A stretch of 64,000 bases of DNA from Bradyrhizobium zhengyangense (lineage in GTDB: Bacteria; Pseudomonadota; Alphaproteobacteria; Rhizobiales; Xanthobacteraceae), in the NCBI RefSeq assembly GCF_022012435.1, contig NZ_JAKLUA010000024.1, positions 1 through 64,000 of the forward strand, in the 5' to 3' direction. Below the pieces are notes generated by a model. It saw only the letters and a list, made by a program, of their open reading frames with translations. It ran no database searches and had not been told where the DNA came from. Position 1 is the first letter of the stretch. Each line of letters starts with the position of its first letter. The position numbers and the translations under genes are program-made. Below, piece by piece: positions 39,400-49,180 of this stretch.

Positions 39400-40640
39400 G
39401 CGCCTCTGAGACCAGGACTTCACGAAGGAGGATTTCTGGTTCATCGTTGCCGTACGGAGCGAAGTTGAAGCAGAAATCCGGGCCGGACAAAGCCCCGGCA
39501 GAACAAGTGCTGAAGGACAACCGACGCCAGGCACCTCGGCAGTATTCAGCGGAAAAGAATATCCGTATCGTGTTGGAAGGATTTGCGCGACGAGGAGAAT
39601 ATCTCCGAGCTGTGTGGCCTCGATGTATTATGGCCGGTCCAAGGAGTTCCTTGAGGCTGGCAAACGCCGCCTTGGGGGGCGACACTGCCCGCTCAGCCAC
39701 GTCCGGCGAGGTCAAGGATCTTCGTCGTGAAGCCTCCGAATTGAAGGAGGTGGTCGCCGATCGTACCCTGGAGAACCGCTTACAAAAAAGAGTTGAGCGC
39801 GGCTGGGGAGGACGAGGCATGAGGTATCCTGCGTTCGCGAAGGCCGAGATCATCGCGCTGGTCGAGCAATCACCATCTGCGTGCCAGACGCACGCTCGAG
39901 AAGCTCGGCATCCCGCGAGCCGCATTTTATCGGTGGTACGATCGCTACCGTGCGGTTGGCGTTGAGGTACTGGCTGAGTATCGCTCGAAGTCGGACATGG
40001 TCTGGAATCGGGTTCCTGACGAAGTCCGCGGTCAGATCATCGATCTGGCGCTGGAGATTCCCGAGCTGTCGCCGCGCGAGCTGGCGGTGCGCTTCACCGA
40101 TGACAGAAAGTACTTAGTCTCCGAGGCGCTGGGTCTATCGGCTGCTGAAGGCGCACGACCTGATCACCAGCCCCGCCTATGAGGTGATCAAGACGGCCAA
40201 CGAGTTCAAGGACAAGACCACGGCGATCAACCAGCTCTGTCAGACTGACTTCGCCTACCTCAAGATCACCGGCTGGGGCTGGTATTATCTGTTCACTGTG
40301 CTCGCTGACTTCTCGCGTTATATCGTGGCGTTGAGGATGAGCCCAACCATGTGCGCCTCCGACGTTACGGCCACGCTCGACCGGGCGCTTGTCGCCTCAG
40401 GCCTGGAGTACATCAATATAAAGCAGCGGTCACGGCTTCTCAGCGACAACGGATCAAGTTACGTCGCGGATGATCTGGCCACCTGGCTCAAGGGCAAGGA
40501 CATACGGCCTGTGCGCGGTGCGCCAATCATCGCCAGACCCAGGGCACTGGCATCAGACCTTGAAGAACCGCATCTTGCTGAGCGCATCAAGCGCGAGACC
40601 ATCGCAATCCGTCGCTTGCGGCATCGACTGCAGGCAGCTT
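39400..40640 (+). pseudogene. IS3-family transposase OrfA-OrfB remnant
   Basis: OrfA pieces in several frames: RQYSAEKNIRIVLEGF, YYGRSKEFLEAGKRRL, EVKDLRREASELKEVVADRTLE. OrfB from 39820 (MRYPAFAKAEIIALVEQS) continues after shifts with IPRAAFYRWYDRYRAVGVEVL, CQTDFAYLKITGWGWYYLF (first Asp), LSDNGSSYVADDL (second Asp) and, after an internal deletion that removes the catalytic Glu region, RIKRETIAIRRLRHRLQAA. The element is defective. It separates the reductase/TIM-barrel operon from the hydroxylase gene, so it may have split an older moc-like cluster. Confidence 0.8.
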
Positions 40641-41226
40641 AACCTCTAGCCCAAGATGATCCGGAGCCTCCCTTCTCGAAATGCATGAGCGGTCTCAAAT
40701 TATCTGACGACGGACACAACGCGAACATTGCGGCGCCGTGGTCGAAGTTGGCGAAGAGTTCGGCCGCGGCGGTGAAGGTCGTGTGGTCCGTTGTGAGCAA
40801 GACGCCAAAGTTCGTCGCCGGTGGCGCAGCCCTCAGCGTACAACGGTTCGCTGCTAATAACGCGAGCGACCGGTTCGCGGCGAAGTCGTTCACCTCGAAG
40901 TGGCGCCCGGCGCAATCCGTTGTGGCCGCTCAGATGCTGCATCGCGGTTCGAAAGGCAGTGATGTCTGGTGTACCGGTGTTTCGATAGCGAGCACGCTAA
41001 GTTGCATCAGTTGCCGATCTGCAATCTATACTCTCGACCGCTATACGTAGCGTGCAGGGGAGCAAACGAGCCGTACAATGACGAGCGTTTAGCGGCCGTG
41101 GCGACAATGCAGTAAGCCGTAGCTCGACATTTTGATGGATTTCAATCAACCTAACCATCGAGCCATCCAACGCTCTGCCATATACTGAAGAAAATATAGG
41201 GGTGGATTGCGCGCCAGGAGGAAGCG
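40641..41226. other. no recognisable gene between IS3 remnant and hydroxylase
   Basis: Open frames on both strands (for example plus 40685-41050) have no family resemblance. The last 120 bases, which include AT-rich sequence (CATATACTGAAGAAAATATAG), are the likely promoter region of the hydroxylase gene. No sigma-54 motif was seen. Confidence 0.4.
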
Positions 41227-42240
41227 ATGATGGAGGAAACTAAATTCGGCCGTCGCGACGAGTTTGGTCACTACGCGCCTAAGGAGCTCATCAGTTATGG
41301 GCCGTTGTTCACGTTGCCTCCGAAACCTATGGCGGTGATAAAGTGGTTGCCAGGGTACTTTTTGCCTTGGAACCTGCTGCTTATCGTGTTCGGGATCGGT
41401 TATTGGCTCTTTCTTGCGCCGTCTCTTGAACAAATGAAGACACTCGAGATCGGCTGGGTACTTTATCTCGTTCTCCTCAACTATGCCATCGTCGTCCTTT
41501 GGTATGGCGCCTGGCACTCTTGGCTCTACGTTTTGCGACGGCAGGAGACGCGCTTTAAGTACAACCCGCGTTGGCCCACGGCCAGAGCTACTGTTTTCGT
41601 CTTCGGCAAACAGGCTTTGGACAATATTTTCTGGACGATAACGAGCGGCGTTCCGGTCTTTACAGCATATCAGGTCGCGGCGTTTTATCTTTATGCCAAC
41701 GGCTACGTGCCTCTCATCACCTTGTCAGACAACCCAATATGGTTCATCGTCCTGCTGTTACTCGTCCCATTCATTCATGAGGTCCACTTTTACGCGGTTC
41801 ACCGCCTGCTTCATACTCGTCTCCTCTACAAGTACGTTCATTCATTGCACCACAATAATACGAACGTGCTTCCCTGGTCGGGATTAGCGATGCACCCGGT
41901 CGAACACATCCTGTATTTTTCTGTCATCGTGTTGATCGCTGTCTTCAATTCACATCCAATACATATGCTTGCCATGGTGATGCGCGCGGGCCTCGCTCCA
42001 GCAATTGCCCATACCGGTTTCGATCGAACCGAGCTGGGGGGCGAGCGCACCGTCCCATCTGGAGTCTACGCTCATTATCTTCACCACAAGCTTTTCGAGG
42101 TGAATTACGCTGATGGGGCGGTCCCACTAGACAAGTGGTTTGGCAGCTTTCACGACGGCAGCCCTGAAGCCGATGAGCGTCTAAAGCTTCGTATGGAACG
42201 GCGTGCTGAAGCTTATGCCAAGAAGGACGCTCGAGCCTGA
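41227..42240 (+). CDS. membrane di-iron hydroxylase of the fatty acid hydroxylase/sterol desaturase family, MocD-like role
   Basis: 337 residues with four or more hydrophobic segments (about 45-65, 75-95, 130-155, 165-185, 230-250). The eight-histidine di-iron motifs are present: HEVHFYAVHRLLH, HSLHHNN and, near the C-terminus, HYLHHKLFEVNY. Such enzymes hydroxylate or oxidatively demethylate substrates with electrons from a ferredoxin. With a MocE-like ferredoxin, MocF-like reductases and a cyclitol-type importer next door, an oxidative O-demethylation of a rhizopine-like compound is the obvious model (inference). AGGAGG precedes the ATG, and the binding-protein gene follows after 94 bases on the same strand. 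Confidence 0.8.
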   Translation: MMEETKFGRRDEFGHYAPKELISYGPLFTLPPKPMAVIKWLPGYFLPWNLLLIVFGIGYWLFLAPSLEQMKTLEIGWVLYLVLLNYAIVVLWYGAWHSWLYVLRRQETRFKYNPRWPTARATVFVFGKQALDNIFWTITSGVPVFTAYQVAAFYLYANGYVPLITLSDNPIWFIVLLLLVPFIHEVHFYAVHRLLHTRLLYKYVHSLHHNNTNVLPWSGLAMHPVEHILYFSVIVLIAVFNSHPIHMLAMVMRAGLAPAIAHTGFDRTELGGERTVPSGVYAHYLHHKLFEVNYADGAVPLDKWFGSFHDGSPEADERLKLRMERRAEAYAKKDARA

Positions 42241-42334
42241 CTGGGTGCTCAACGTACCCTAGAATCCTATTGAAGAACTCAAGCCGCACGGAGAACTCCG
42301 CGGCCAAGCACCACGTCAGCAAAGGGGAAACGTT

Positions 42335-43426
42335 ATGATTGTGGCAAGGATTGTTCGTCGCGCATTTCTCGCAGGCGTCGCGGGGATCGCCCTTACAAGT
42401 GTAGCGTTCGCAGACGGGCCCACTCCGATTCGAGTTAAGTCGGACGCGCACGCCGAGGTACCGCAAAAGTTTAAGAATCACGCGGTTAAGATCGCGGTTG
42501 TCCGCCAGCTCAACACTGGCGACGTGTATCAGGAGTGGATTGCCGGCGTTGAGGCTGAAGCGAAGAAGCTCGGCGTCAAGCTGACGGTCTACAACGCCGA
42601 CGGCGACAATGCGAAGCAGGCGCTGATGCTGCAGCAGGCCGTAGCCACTCAGCCGGATGCCATCGTCATTGGTTGGGGATTTGGTGATAGTCTGCGCGAC
42701 GGCATCAAGGCGGCCGCTGACGCCAATATTCCTGTCGTGACCTACTACGTTTCGGTCGAGCCGTCGGACAAGGTCATCACCGTTGATCAGGGCGACAAGC
42801 TGATGATGACCGGCATCCTTGGTGCTCTGAAGGCCCATATCGGCGGCGACGGTGCAAAGGCTGACGTCATCTATGTCTATGTGCCAGGCTATCAGGCGCT
42901 CGATCTGCGCAACGAAGTCTGGAAGGAATTCTTGAGGGCCAACCCTGGCGTCAATACGGTAGCGACGATCGGCGTCGTCAACGCCAACACTGCCGCCCAG
43001 ACGGCCGATCAGGCCAAGGCAGCGCTGACTGCCCATCCAAACGTCAAGGCGATTGTCGCGCCGTATGATGAGTTCACCAAAGGCGCATCGCTAGCGATCA
43101 GCGAACTCGGTCTGGCGGACAAGGTTAAGACCTATGGCATGGACATCTCAACTGCCGACATCGCGGTAATGACGAAGCCACACAGTCCTTGGGTGGTCAC
43201 GGCTACCACCAACCAGTCCAATGTCGGCTCGGTCGTACTGCGGGTGGCCGCGGCCAGGATTGCCGGCGACCTCATCGGCAACACGCTGAGCGTGCCGCCG
43301 CTGGTTATCACTCAGGAAGAGCTGCGCACGAACAAAGTCGAGAACATCGAACAGCTTGGTGCGGTCTTTCCGGATCTGAAGACGCCGGACGTGGCGAAGG
43401 CCCCTTGGATGGATAAGATGAAATGA
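42335..43426 (+). CDS. ribose/rhizopine-type ABC transporter substrate-binding protein, MocB-like
   Basis: 363 residues. An N-terminal signal peptide (RRAFLAGVAGIALTSVAFADG, cleavage near residue 27) precedes a Peripla_BP_4 fold (KIAVVRQLNTGDVYQEWIAGVEAEAKKLG, AVATQPDAIVIGWG, ITVDQGDKLMM, VKAIVAPYDEFTKGASLAI, YGMDISTADI). This class binds pentoses, inositol and rhizopine. AAGGGGAAA precedes the start. The stop overlaps the downstream ATPase frame, so it heads a three-gene import operon. MocB-like is suggested by context and fold, not by a residue-level signature. Confidence 0.85.
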   Translation: MIVARIVRRAFLAGVAGIALTSVAFADGPTPIRVKSDAHAEVPQKFKNHAVKIAVVRQLNTGDVYQEWIAGVEAEAKKLGVKLTVYNADGDNAKQALMLQQAVATQPDAIVIGWGFGDSLRDGIKAAADANIPVVTYYVSVEPSDKVITVDQGDKLMMTGILGALKAHIGGDGAKADVIYVYVPGYQALDLRNEVWKEFLRANPGVNTVATIGVVNANTAAQTADQAKAALTAHPNVKAIVAPYDEFTKGASLAISELGLADKVKTYGMDISTADIAVMTKPHSPWVVTATTNQSNVGSVVLRVAAARIAGDLIGNTLSVPPLVITQEELRTNKVENIEQLGAVFPDLKTPDVAKAPWMDKMK

Positions 43427-43464
43427 ATCGGTCCACGCAGGAAAGCCTCGCTGGAGGTTGCCCT

Positions 43465-45003
43465 ATGTCCGAGCGAACGAGAGCCCTCGTCGAGTTCCGC
43501 AACATCACCAAGCGCTTCGGTGCCACGCAAGCGCTAAAGGGTGTGAGCTTCTCGATTATGCCGGGCGAGACGCTGGGTCTGCTCGGTGCCAACGGCGCCG
43601 GCAAGTCCACGCTCATCAAAGTGCTCTCCGGCAATTTCCTGCGCACGTCCGGCGAAATCCTGATCGAGGGCGAGCGGACCGAAATCCGCTCGCCGACCGA
43701 AGCGCGTGACTGCGGCATCGCGACCGTTCACCAGAACATCGACGATGCCGTGGTGTTCGGCATGACAGTGGCAGAAAATTTGCTGCTCGACGATCTCTCG
43801 ACCGCCGACTCGCCCTTCTTTCTCAACCGCCGCAGCGTCATGGACCGCGCGCAGCAGGTGCAGCAGAAGTTGGGCCTCAAGCTACCGCTGGAAGCTCCGG
43901 TGGAGGAACTGTCAGCGAGCGGTCGGCAGGAGGTGGCGATCGCGCGCGCCCTAGTGAAGAACCCTAAGCTGTTGATCCTCGACGAGCCGACTTCGACGCT
44001 GTCGGCGCGTGAAGCGGAAAAATTGTTCGAGGCGGTGGCGGACCTCAAGCGGCGCGGTATCGCGGTGCTTTACGTCTCGCACCGCATGAGCGAGAGCCAG
44101 CAACTATGCAACCGCGCAGTCGTTTTGCGCAATGGTCAGATCGTTTCCGAGCACCAGTCACCGCTCGATACGAATGCGATAGCGACATCAATTCTCGGCG
44201 ATCTGATCTTGTCGGCGAAACATGTCATCCGCCGCTCGGACCAGGTGCCGGTGTTTGTCGGACGCGGCTTGCGTGTGCGGCCCGATGCGGTGCCCGTCGA
44301 CCTGACGTTCCGCAAGGGCGAGGTGATCGGTATCACCGGGCTCGTTGGCGCCGGGAAGACCGAGCTTCTGGAACAGATTTACGGTGCTATGCCGCTGGTT
44401 TCGGGCAAGATGCTGCTCAACGATCGGCCCTTCAAGCCGCGCGACGCAGCCGATGCGCTGACGAGGGGCGTGGCGATGGTGCCGGAGGAGCGCGCGAAGC
44501 AATCGATCTTCCCTGGCGAGGGCCTGGCGAAGCATTGCTCGATCGGCGCAATGGGATTCTTCAGCCGCTATGGCTTCATCGACCTACATAAAGAAGTGGC
44601 ATTCACCCAGGATATCATCCGTGACTACAACGTCAAGTGTCCCGGCTGGGATGCCCCCATCGAGGCGCTGTCGGGAGGCAATCAGCAGAAGCTGTTAGTC
44701 GGCCGCTGGCTCAAGCACGGCTGGTCACTTCTAATTCTTGACGAACCGTTCCGGGGAATCGACATCGGAGCGCGCGGCATCATCTCGGACGCGCTGCGGG
44801 CTTTCTCGGAGTACAACTCGGTCGTAGTCTCGTCGTCGGACCCTGAGGAAGTGGTGGAGGTCGCCGACCGCGTACTCATTATGGTCGAAGGAGCGATCGC
44901 GGGCGAAGTTATGGCGGATGCGCTCAGCTCCGAAGAGCTTTCTGAAATCATGAGCCGGACCGGTGCAGCTCGGCAAGGCGTAAGTGGGGGCACCCTTCAA
45001 TGA
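43465..45003 (+). CDS. sugar ABC transporter ATP-binding protein, two ABC domains (RbsA type)
   Basis: About 512 residues from ATG 43465, chosen because GGAGG lies 6 bases upstream; the frame is open to 43423. Domain 1 has Walker A LLGANGAGKSTLIK, a signature LSASGRQEVAIARAL and LLILDEPTSTLS. Domain 2 has a degenerate Walker A GLVGAGKTE, a signature LSGGNQQKLLVGRWL and LLILDEPFRGIDIGARG. This is the usual pattern of RbsA-like proteins in which both sites cooperate. The stop overlaps the permease start by 4 bases. Confidence 0.9.
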   Translation: MSERTRALVEFRNITKRFGATQALKGVSFSIMPGETLGLLGANGAGKSTLIKVLSGNFLRTSGEILIEGERTEIRSPTEARDCGIATVHQNIDDAVVFGMTVAENLLLDDLSTADSPFFLNRRSVMDRAQQVQQKLGLKLPLEAPVEELSASGRQEVAIARALVKNPKLLILDEPTSTLSAREAEKLFEAVADLKRRGIAVLYVSHRMSESQQLCNRAVVLRNGQIVSEHQSPLDTNAIATSILGDLILSAKHVIRRSDQVPVFVGRGLRVRPDAVPVDLTFRKGEVIGITGLVGAGKTELLEQIYGAMPLVSGKMLLNDRPFKPRDAADALTRGVAMVPEERAKQSIFPGEGLAKHCSIGAMGFFSRYGFIDLHKEVAFTQDIIRDYNVKCPGWDAPIEALSGGNQQKLLVGRWLKHGWSLLILDEPFRGIDIGARGIISDALRAFSEYNSVVVSSSDPEEVVEVADRVLIMVEGAIAGEVMADALSSEELSEIMSRTGAARQGVSGGTLQ

Positions 45004-46034
45004 CAATCCAAAACTCGCTCGCGCAGCCGGCCGAGCCTGGATCCACCCGCGGCAGCGCGGAAAAGCTGAAAGTCTTCATCTACCGCTACGGGCTTTTGGC
45101 CGTTCTGGTGCTGATGATTCTGTTCTTCTCCTGGCAGCAGCCGTTCTTCCGCACGTTCGCCAATGCAATGTTTATCCTGCAAGCGGCCTCGGTGGTCGCG
45201 GTGATCGGGCTTGGCGCCACGGTTTCGATGACGGTCGGCGGATTCGACCTGTCCGTAGGAGCGTCGATGTCGCTTGCGGTGATGGCAGCAACCGCGGCGA
45301 TGGTGATCGGCGACCTCGGTGGCGCCCCAGCGATTCTGATCGCCGTGGCGGCGGGCGTCGCGGTCGGCCTATTCAACACTTTTCTCATTGTCTACGCCCG
45401 CATCCCCGATCTGGTGGCAACGCTCTCCGGCTTGTTCCTCATCAACGGGTTGACCTTGCTCGGCGTCTCGGGCCAGTCGATCGCGGAGGGTATGTCGTTC
45501 AACGGCAATGTCGCTCCGGGCAAGTTCTCGCCGCTATTCGGCTGGCTAGGTGGTGGGCGGCTGTTCGGTATCCCAGCGTCAGTCGTGGTCGCAGGTCTGA
45601 TATTCATCGTCGTCATTGTGCTGCTCAATTACACGCGGTGGGGGCGGGCCTTCTACGCCGTTGGGGGCAATCCGATCGCAGCCGCGGCGGCCGGCATCCG
45701 CGTGGCGCGTTATCGCATGGCGGCATACCTGATCTCCGGCGCGTTGGCAGCAATCGCCGGAGTCATGTTAGCGGCCCGCTCCAACCGGGGCGACGTCAAT
45801 GTGGGCGACGCGTACTTGCTGCAGGCCGTGTCCGCCGCGCTCGTGGGATATGCCGTGCTTGGCGCCAACAAAGCGAATGCCGTCGGTACGCTGGTTGGCG
45901 CGGTCTTCGTCGCCACACTAATCAACGGACTGACAATGTTCAATTTCCCGTACTACGCGCAAAGCTTCGTTCAGGGAGTGCTGCTCGTGGTCGCGTTGCT
46001 GATGAGTTACACGCTTGGCCCACGCCGCCGTTGA
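45000..46034 (+). CDS. sugar ABC transporter permease (RbsC type)
   Basis: 344 residues with about ten hydrophobic helices (for example LAVLVLMILFFSW, VVAVIGLGATVSM, ILIAVAAGVAVGLFNTFLI, LVVVALLMSYTLG) and the conserved VGGFDLSVGASMSLA and GVSGQSI...FYAVGGNPIAA loops of the BPD_transp_2 family. It forms the membrane channel for the binding protein and ATPase upstream, and starts within the ATPase stop. It is the last gene of the operon; MCP debris follows. Confidence 0.9.
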   Translation: MTIQNSLAQPAEPGSTRGSAEKLKVFIYRYGLLAVLVLMILFFSWQQPFFRTFANAMFILQAASVVAVIGLGATVSMTVGGFDLSVGASMSLAVMAATAAMVIGDLGGAPAILIAVAAGVAVGLFNTFLIVYARIPDLVATLSGLFLINGLTLLGVSGQSIAEGMSFNGNVAPGKFSPLFGWLGGGRLFGIPASVVVAGLIFIVVIVLLNYTRWGRAFYAVGGNPIAAAAAGIRVARYRMAAYLISGALAAIAGVMLAARSNRGDVNVGDAYLLQAVSAALVGYAVLGANKANAVGTLVGAVFVATLINGLTMFNFPYYAQSFVQGVLLVVALLMSYTLGPRRR

Positions 46035-46055
46035 ACTTAGTTCTTGGTCGGCGAT

Positions 46056-46289
46056 CTTGTGCGCGGTTGACGAACAAGGAGCTGTTACGCAAGAGATCTC
46101 CTCCAATATCCAGGAGGCACACACGGGGCCCGCCGAGTGGCTTCGAGCATAGCCGACGTGAAGCGCCGCGCAACGGAGACCGGCTCGGCTTCGAGTTAAC
46201 TGCTCACCTACGCGCAGATGCTGTCCAACGACAGCGCGCGGCTGAAGACAGAGGTCCGGAGATTCCTGATGACGGTTCTTGCAGCTTAA
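46056..46289 (+). pseudogene. methyl-accepting chemotaxis protein, C-terminal fragment
   Basis: AVDEQGAVTQEISSNIQEAHTG continues, after a frameshift near 46135, as VASSIADVKRRATETGSASS, a TAA, then LLTYAQMLSNDSARLKTEVRRFL and a stop at 46287-46289. This is the standard C-terminal end of rhizobial MCPs, including the methylation helix. It has no start or sensor. It complements the N-terminal MCP fragment at 20.5 kb, although both need not come from one gene. Confidence 0.7.
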
Positions 46290-46759
46290 AGCCGTCTCGG
46301 CGCATTCGGAGGAACGGTACGGAAGACGGAAAACCGTGTGAAGTACTGCAGTGGAGGATTGAAACCTTTGCCCTATCGCGCACTCGAGAACGGTCATTGT
46401 GAACCTCGCTAACCGGCGCGTGCACAAGAGATTTCGGAGCCGCCACATCCCAGGACAATCGACTGTCGTTTGACTGCCGAAGCTACGAGGCGTCAGCGTC
46501 ATAAGTTTGCTAATTGATCCTTGAGGATGACTGCTGCCAGTCCAGCAAATTGGTAGACAACGTGGCTTGAGTACGCCTGACGCGATCCGCGGATCACTTT
46601 CTGAACTACCGATTGTTCGACGTTACCCAATCTTACCCAAAGAGAGTTCGGAAAACCGCTTACGACGGAACAGCGGGCGCTAGCCTTGCCGACACTGCGG
46701 CCTCTCGAAGAGGAGGGGGCACGAGGTTTACGGGCCAAAGAGCTCACCGGAGGGGAATC
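46290..46759. other. intergenic region before the second sugar-uptake cluster
   Basis: About 470 bases without a convincing gene. It should contain the promoter of the binding-protein gene, whose ribosome-binding site GGAGGGG is at 46748. No sigma-54 or operator palindrome was recognised. Confidence 0.4.
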
Positions 46760-48148
46760 ATGCCAAGGAAGTACGCTGCTTGTCCGGACCGTTCAGCAAA
46801 TTTTGCTAGGAAAGCTACCCTTATCTGCTCCACGCTTTTGGCCGGAACGGCCATGGCGCTTACCCACGCCAAGGCAGACGACATCAATTGGCGCCAGTTC
46901 GAAGGCGAGTCGATCGTCTGGGCCTCCGATATTCATCCATATGCCGATGCGGTTGCAGCCCAGCTGCCGGAATTCGAGAAGCTTACCGGCATCAAGGTGA
47001 CGCCGGAGCTTTATCCGGACGATGCGTATTGGAATAAGTTGACGATCCAGCTCAGCACCAAATCACCAAGCTGGGACGTTGTCGGTACGGGCATTCAACC
47101 GGCTTGGGATCTTGCGCCCGGTCAATTGCTTGAGCCCCTCGACCGCTATCTGAACGATCCGAAACTTACGGCGGCCGGCTACGATTACAAGGATTTCTTC
47201 CCAGCACTACGAGATGCGCTGACTTGGAAGGTCAAGGAAGGCCAGATCGAGCCGGGAAGCGGGCAGGTGTGGGCCATTCCGCATGGCTTCGAGAATATCC
47301 AACTGTTCTAACGGAAGGACATCCTCGACAAGTATGGCATCAAGGTCCCTACGACCCCGCCGGAGATGTCCGCGGCATGCGAAAAGCTGAAGGCTGCCGA
47401 TCCGACGATTACGCCCCTTGGCGTCCGCGGTGTGCGGTTCTGGAGCAGCATCCACACGGCCGCAATCTCGATCGCCAGGTCCTACGGGGTGCACGATTTC
47501 ACCGTCAAGGACGGTAAGCTCGACACCGGCCTCGACTCACCCGAGTCGATCGCTTTCCACAAGGACTATGTGGACATGATCAAGAAGTGCGCGGCGCCCT
47601 CCTTTGCTAACGACAATTGGTACCAGGTGGTCGAAGGCATCAATTCCGGCCGCACAGCCATGGCGATCGATTCCAACATGTTTGGCTTTTGGAACGACGT
47701 TGCCGGCAAGCCAGCCTCAGGCAAAATAGCATTTGCGCCGCCCTTGCGTGCTCCGAATGCCAAAAACTTCGAATCCAACATCTGGATCTGGTCTTTGGCG
47801 ATGAATGCGGCATCGCAAAAGAAGGGAGCTGCGTGGCTCTTCATCCAATGGGCGACTTCGAAGCAAGTGAAGCTCAACGGTGCCGTGGCCGGCAAGCTCG
47901 TCAACTCTCCGCGCACCTCGACCTGGACTGACAAGGCATGGCTCGAATACGCGGCAAAGCCTGAATTCAACAACTTTGTCGACACGTTCAAGAGCGTGCA
48001 GGACCGGGCAAAGCTGGCCTTTACAGCTCGCGTCGGCTTTGCCGAAGCAATGAATGCCTGGGCCGTTGCCATGCAGAAAATGGTCAACGGAGCTGACGTG
48101 AAGGCGACATTGACAGACCTCGCGGCCGAAATCCGATCGACCATGTGA
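46760..48148 (+). pseudogene. extracellular solute-binding protein (family 1), one nonsense codon
   Basis: 463 codons from ATG 46760. Signal peptide (ATLICSTLLAGTAMALTHAKA), then ESIVWASDIHPYADAV, VTPELYPDDAYWNKLTIQLSTKSPSWDVVGTG, and a complete C-terminal lobe with INSGRTAMAIDSNMFGFW and GAAWLFIQWATSKQ. It is a carbohydrate-binding lipoprotein-like SBP of CUT1 importers. The only lesion is TAA at 47309-47311, where the family has Tyr (QLF-Y-RKDIL), a single C-to-A change from TAC. The rest has no frameshift, so the mutation is recent or is read through. Without it, the transporter lacks its binding protein. Confidence 0.85.
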
Positions 48149-48156
48149 AGTGCCGA

Positions 48157-48182
48157 GGGGGCGGCGGCGACCCGCTGCCCCT
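48157..48182 (+). promoter_or_regulatory. intercistronic stem-loop after the binding-protein gene
   Basis: GGGGCGGCGG (48158-48167) pairs with CCGCTGCCCC (48172-48181) as a 10-bp stem with one G-T pair and a CGAC loop, and no T-run follows. Such hairpins between a binding-protein gene and its permease gene commonly stabilise upstream mRNA and lower downstream expression. The role is inference. Confidence 0.55.
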
Positions 48183-48206
48183 TCTTGCAATTAGAGATGT
48201 AGTCAT

Positions 48207-49169
48207 ATGGAACTTCGAGGATACGACGCAATCGTGACGCTGCAGTCTTCGGCCAGCCAACTTGCCTCCTCACAGGATCGGCGGATCAAGAGCGCTGAGG
48301 AGCCGCGTCTTGACTGGTGGAGCATTGCAGCAATTGCGCCAGCCATCGTCATACTTGTAGGATTTCTGCTTCTGTTCTTCTACGGCGTCTATCAGTCGTT
48401 GACTGACCTCAGGTTCGGTCGCCCCTTGGTCCACTTCATCGGCCTCAACAATTACGCGGCGCTGATTAAGACAGAGGATTTCTGGAATAGCATTCGCGCG
48501 ACGCTGGTCTACTCTGGATCCGCCGTCCTTGCCGAGGCAGCCTTCGGTCTCGCGCTTGCCAAGCTGTTCGCGACCGAAGTCTTCCTGGCCCGCGTGATGC
48601 GGCCGGTCATTCTCCTGCCCCTCGTCCTACCCCCGATGAGCGTAGCGCTCATGTGGACGACCATGATGGACCCACAAAACGGGATCATGAATTATCTGTT
48701 GTCGCTTGTCGGGATCGGCCGATTTGCCTGGATCTCAGATCCCGTGACCGCAATGTTCTCCCTGGTCCTGATCGACGTATGGACCTACACGCCCTTCTTC
48801 GCACTCATCATCTTCGCCGGCCTTCAGGGCATCAATGAAGAGGTGAGAGAAGCCGCGCGCGTTAACGGTGCGAAGGGCTTGGCGACCTTTCTGCACATCG
48901 AGCAGCCTCTGATTGCTCCCTACATTCTGATCGCGGCGGTGTTTCGGCTGATCGAGTCTCTCAACCAGTTCGACATCATCTTCGGGACAACCCAAGGCGG
49001 GCCCGGCAACAGCACTTCGGTTCTTTCGGTACGTGCCTACATCACCGCGTTCCAGAATCTCGCTTTTGGGCGTGGCGCCGCACTGATGGTGGTCAATTGG
49101 CTGATCGTGCTAGTCGGGACGTTCGCCATGGTCAAGCTCTGGCGCTTTGTTCGCCAGCGCGTCAGCTGA
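48207..49169 (+). CDS. sugar ABC transporter permease (MalF/UgpA type)
   Basis: 320 residues or slightly fewer; six hydrophobic helices (AIAPAIVILVGFLLLFFYGV first) and the EAA loop EEVREAARVNGAKGLATFLHIEQPLI, which contacts the ATPase. No good ribosome-binding site precedes ATG 48207; GTG 48234, after GAGG, is an alternative start. The second permease gene follows after 11 bases. Together with it and the MalK-type ATPase at 52.6 kb it makes a CUT1 importer. Confidence 0.9.
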   Translation: MELRGYDAIVTLQSSASQLASSQDRRIKSAEEPRLDWWSIAAIAPAIVILVGFLLLFFYGVYQSLTDLRFGRPLVHFIGLNNYAALIKTEDFWNSIRATLVYSGSAVLAEAAFGLALAKLFATEVFLARVMRPVILLPLVLPPMSVALMWTTMMDPQNGIMNYLLSLVGIGRFAWISDPVTAMFSLVLIDVWTYTPFFALIIFAGLQGINEEVREAARVNGAKGLATFLHIEQPLIAPYILIAAVFRLIESLNQFDIIFGTTQGGPGNSTSVLSVRAYITAFQNLAFGRGAALMVVNWLIVLVGTFAMVKLWRFVRQRVS

Positions 49170-49180
49170 AGAGGCCGCGC

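Noticed and set aside
44984..46402. A 472-codon plus-strand frame overlapping the permease
   Set aside because: It is an out-of-frame shadow of the RbsC-type permease, rich in Arg and Gly, without membrane helices.
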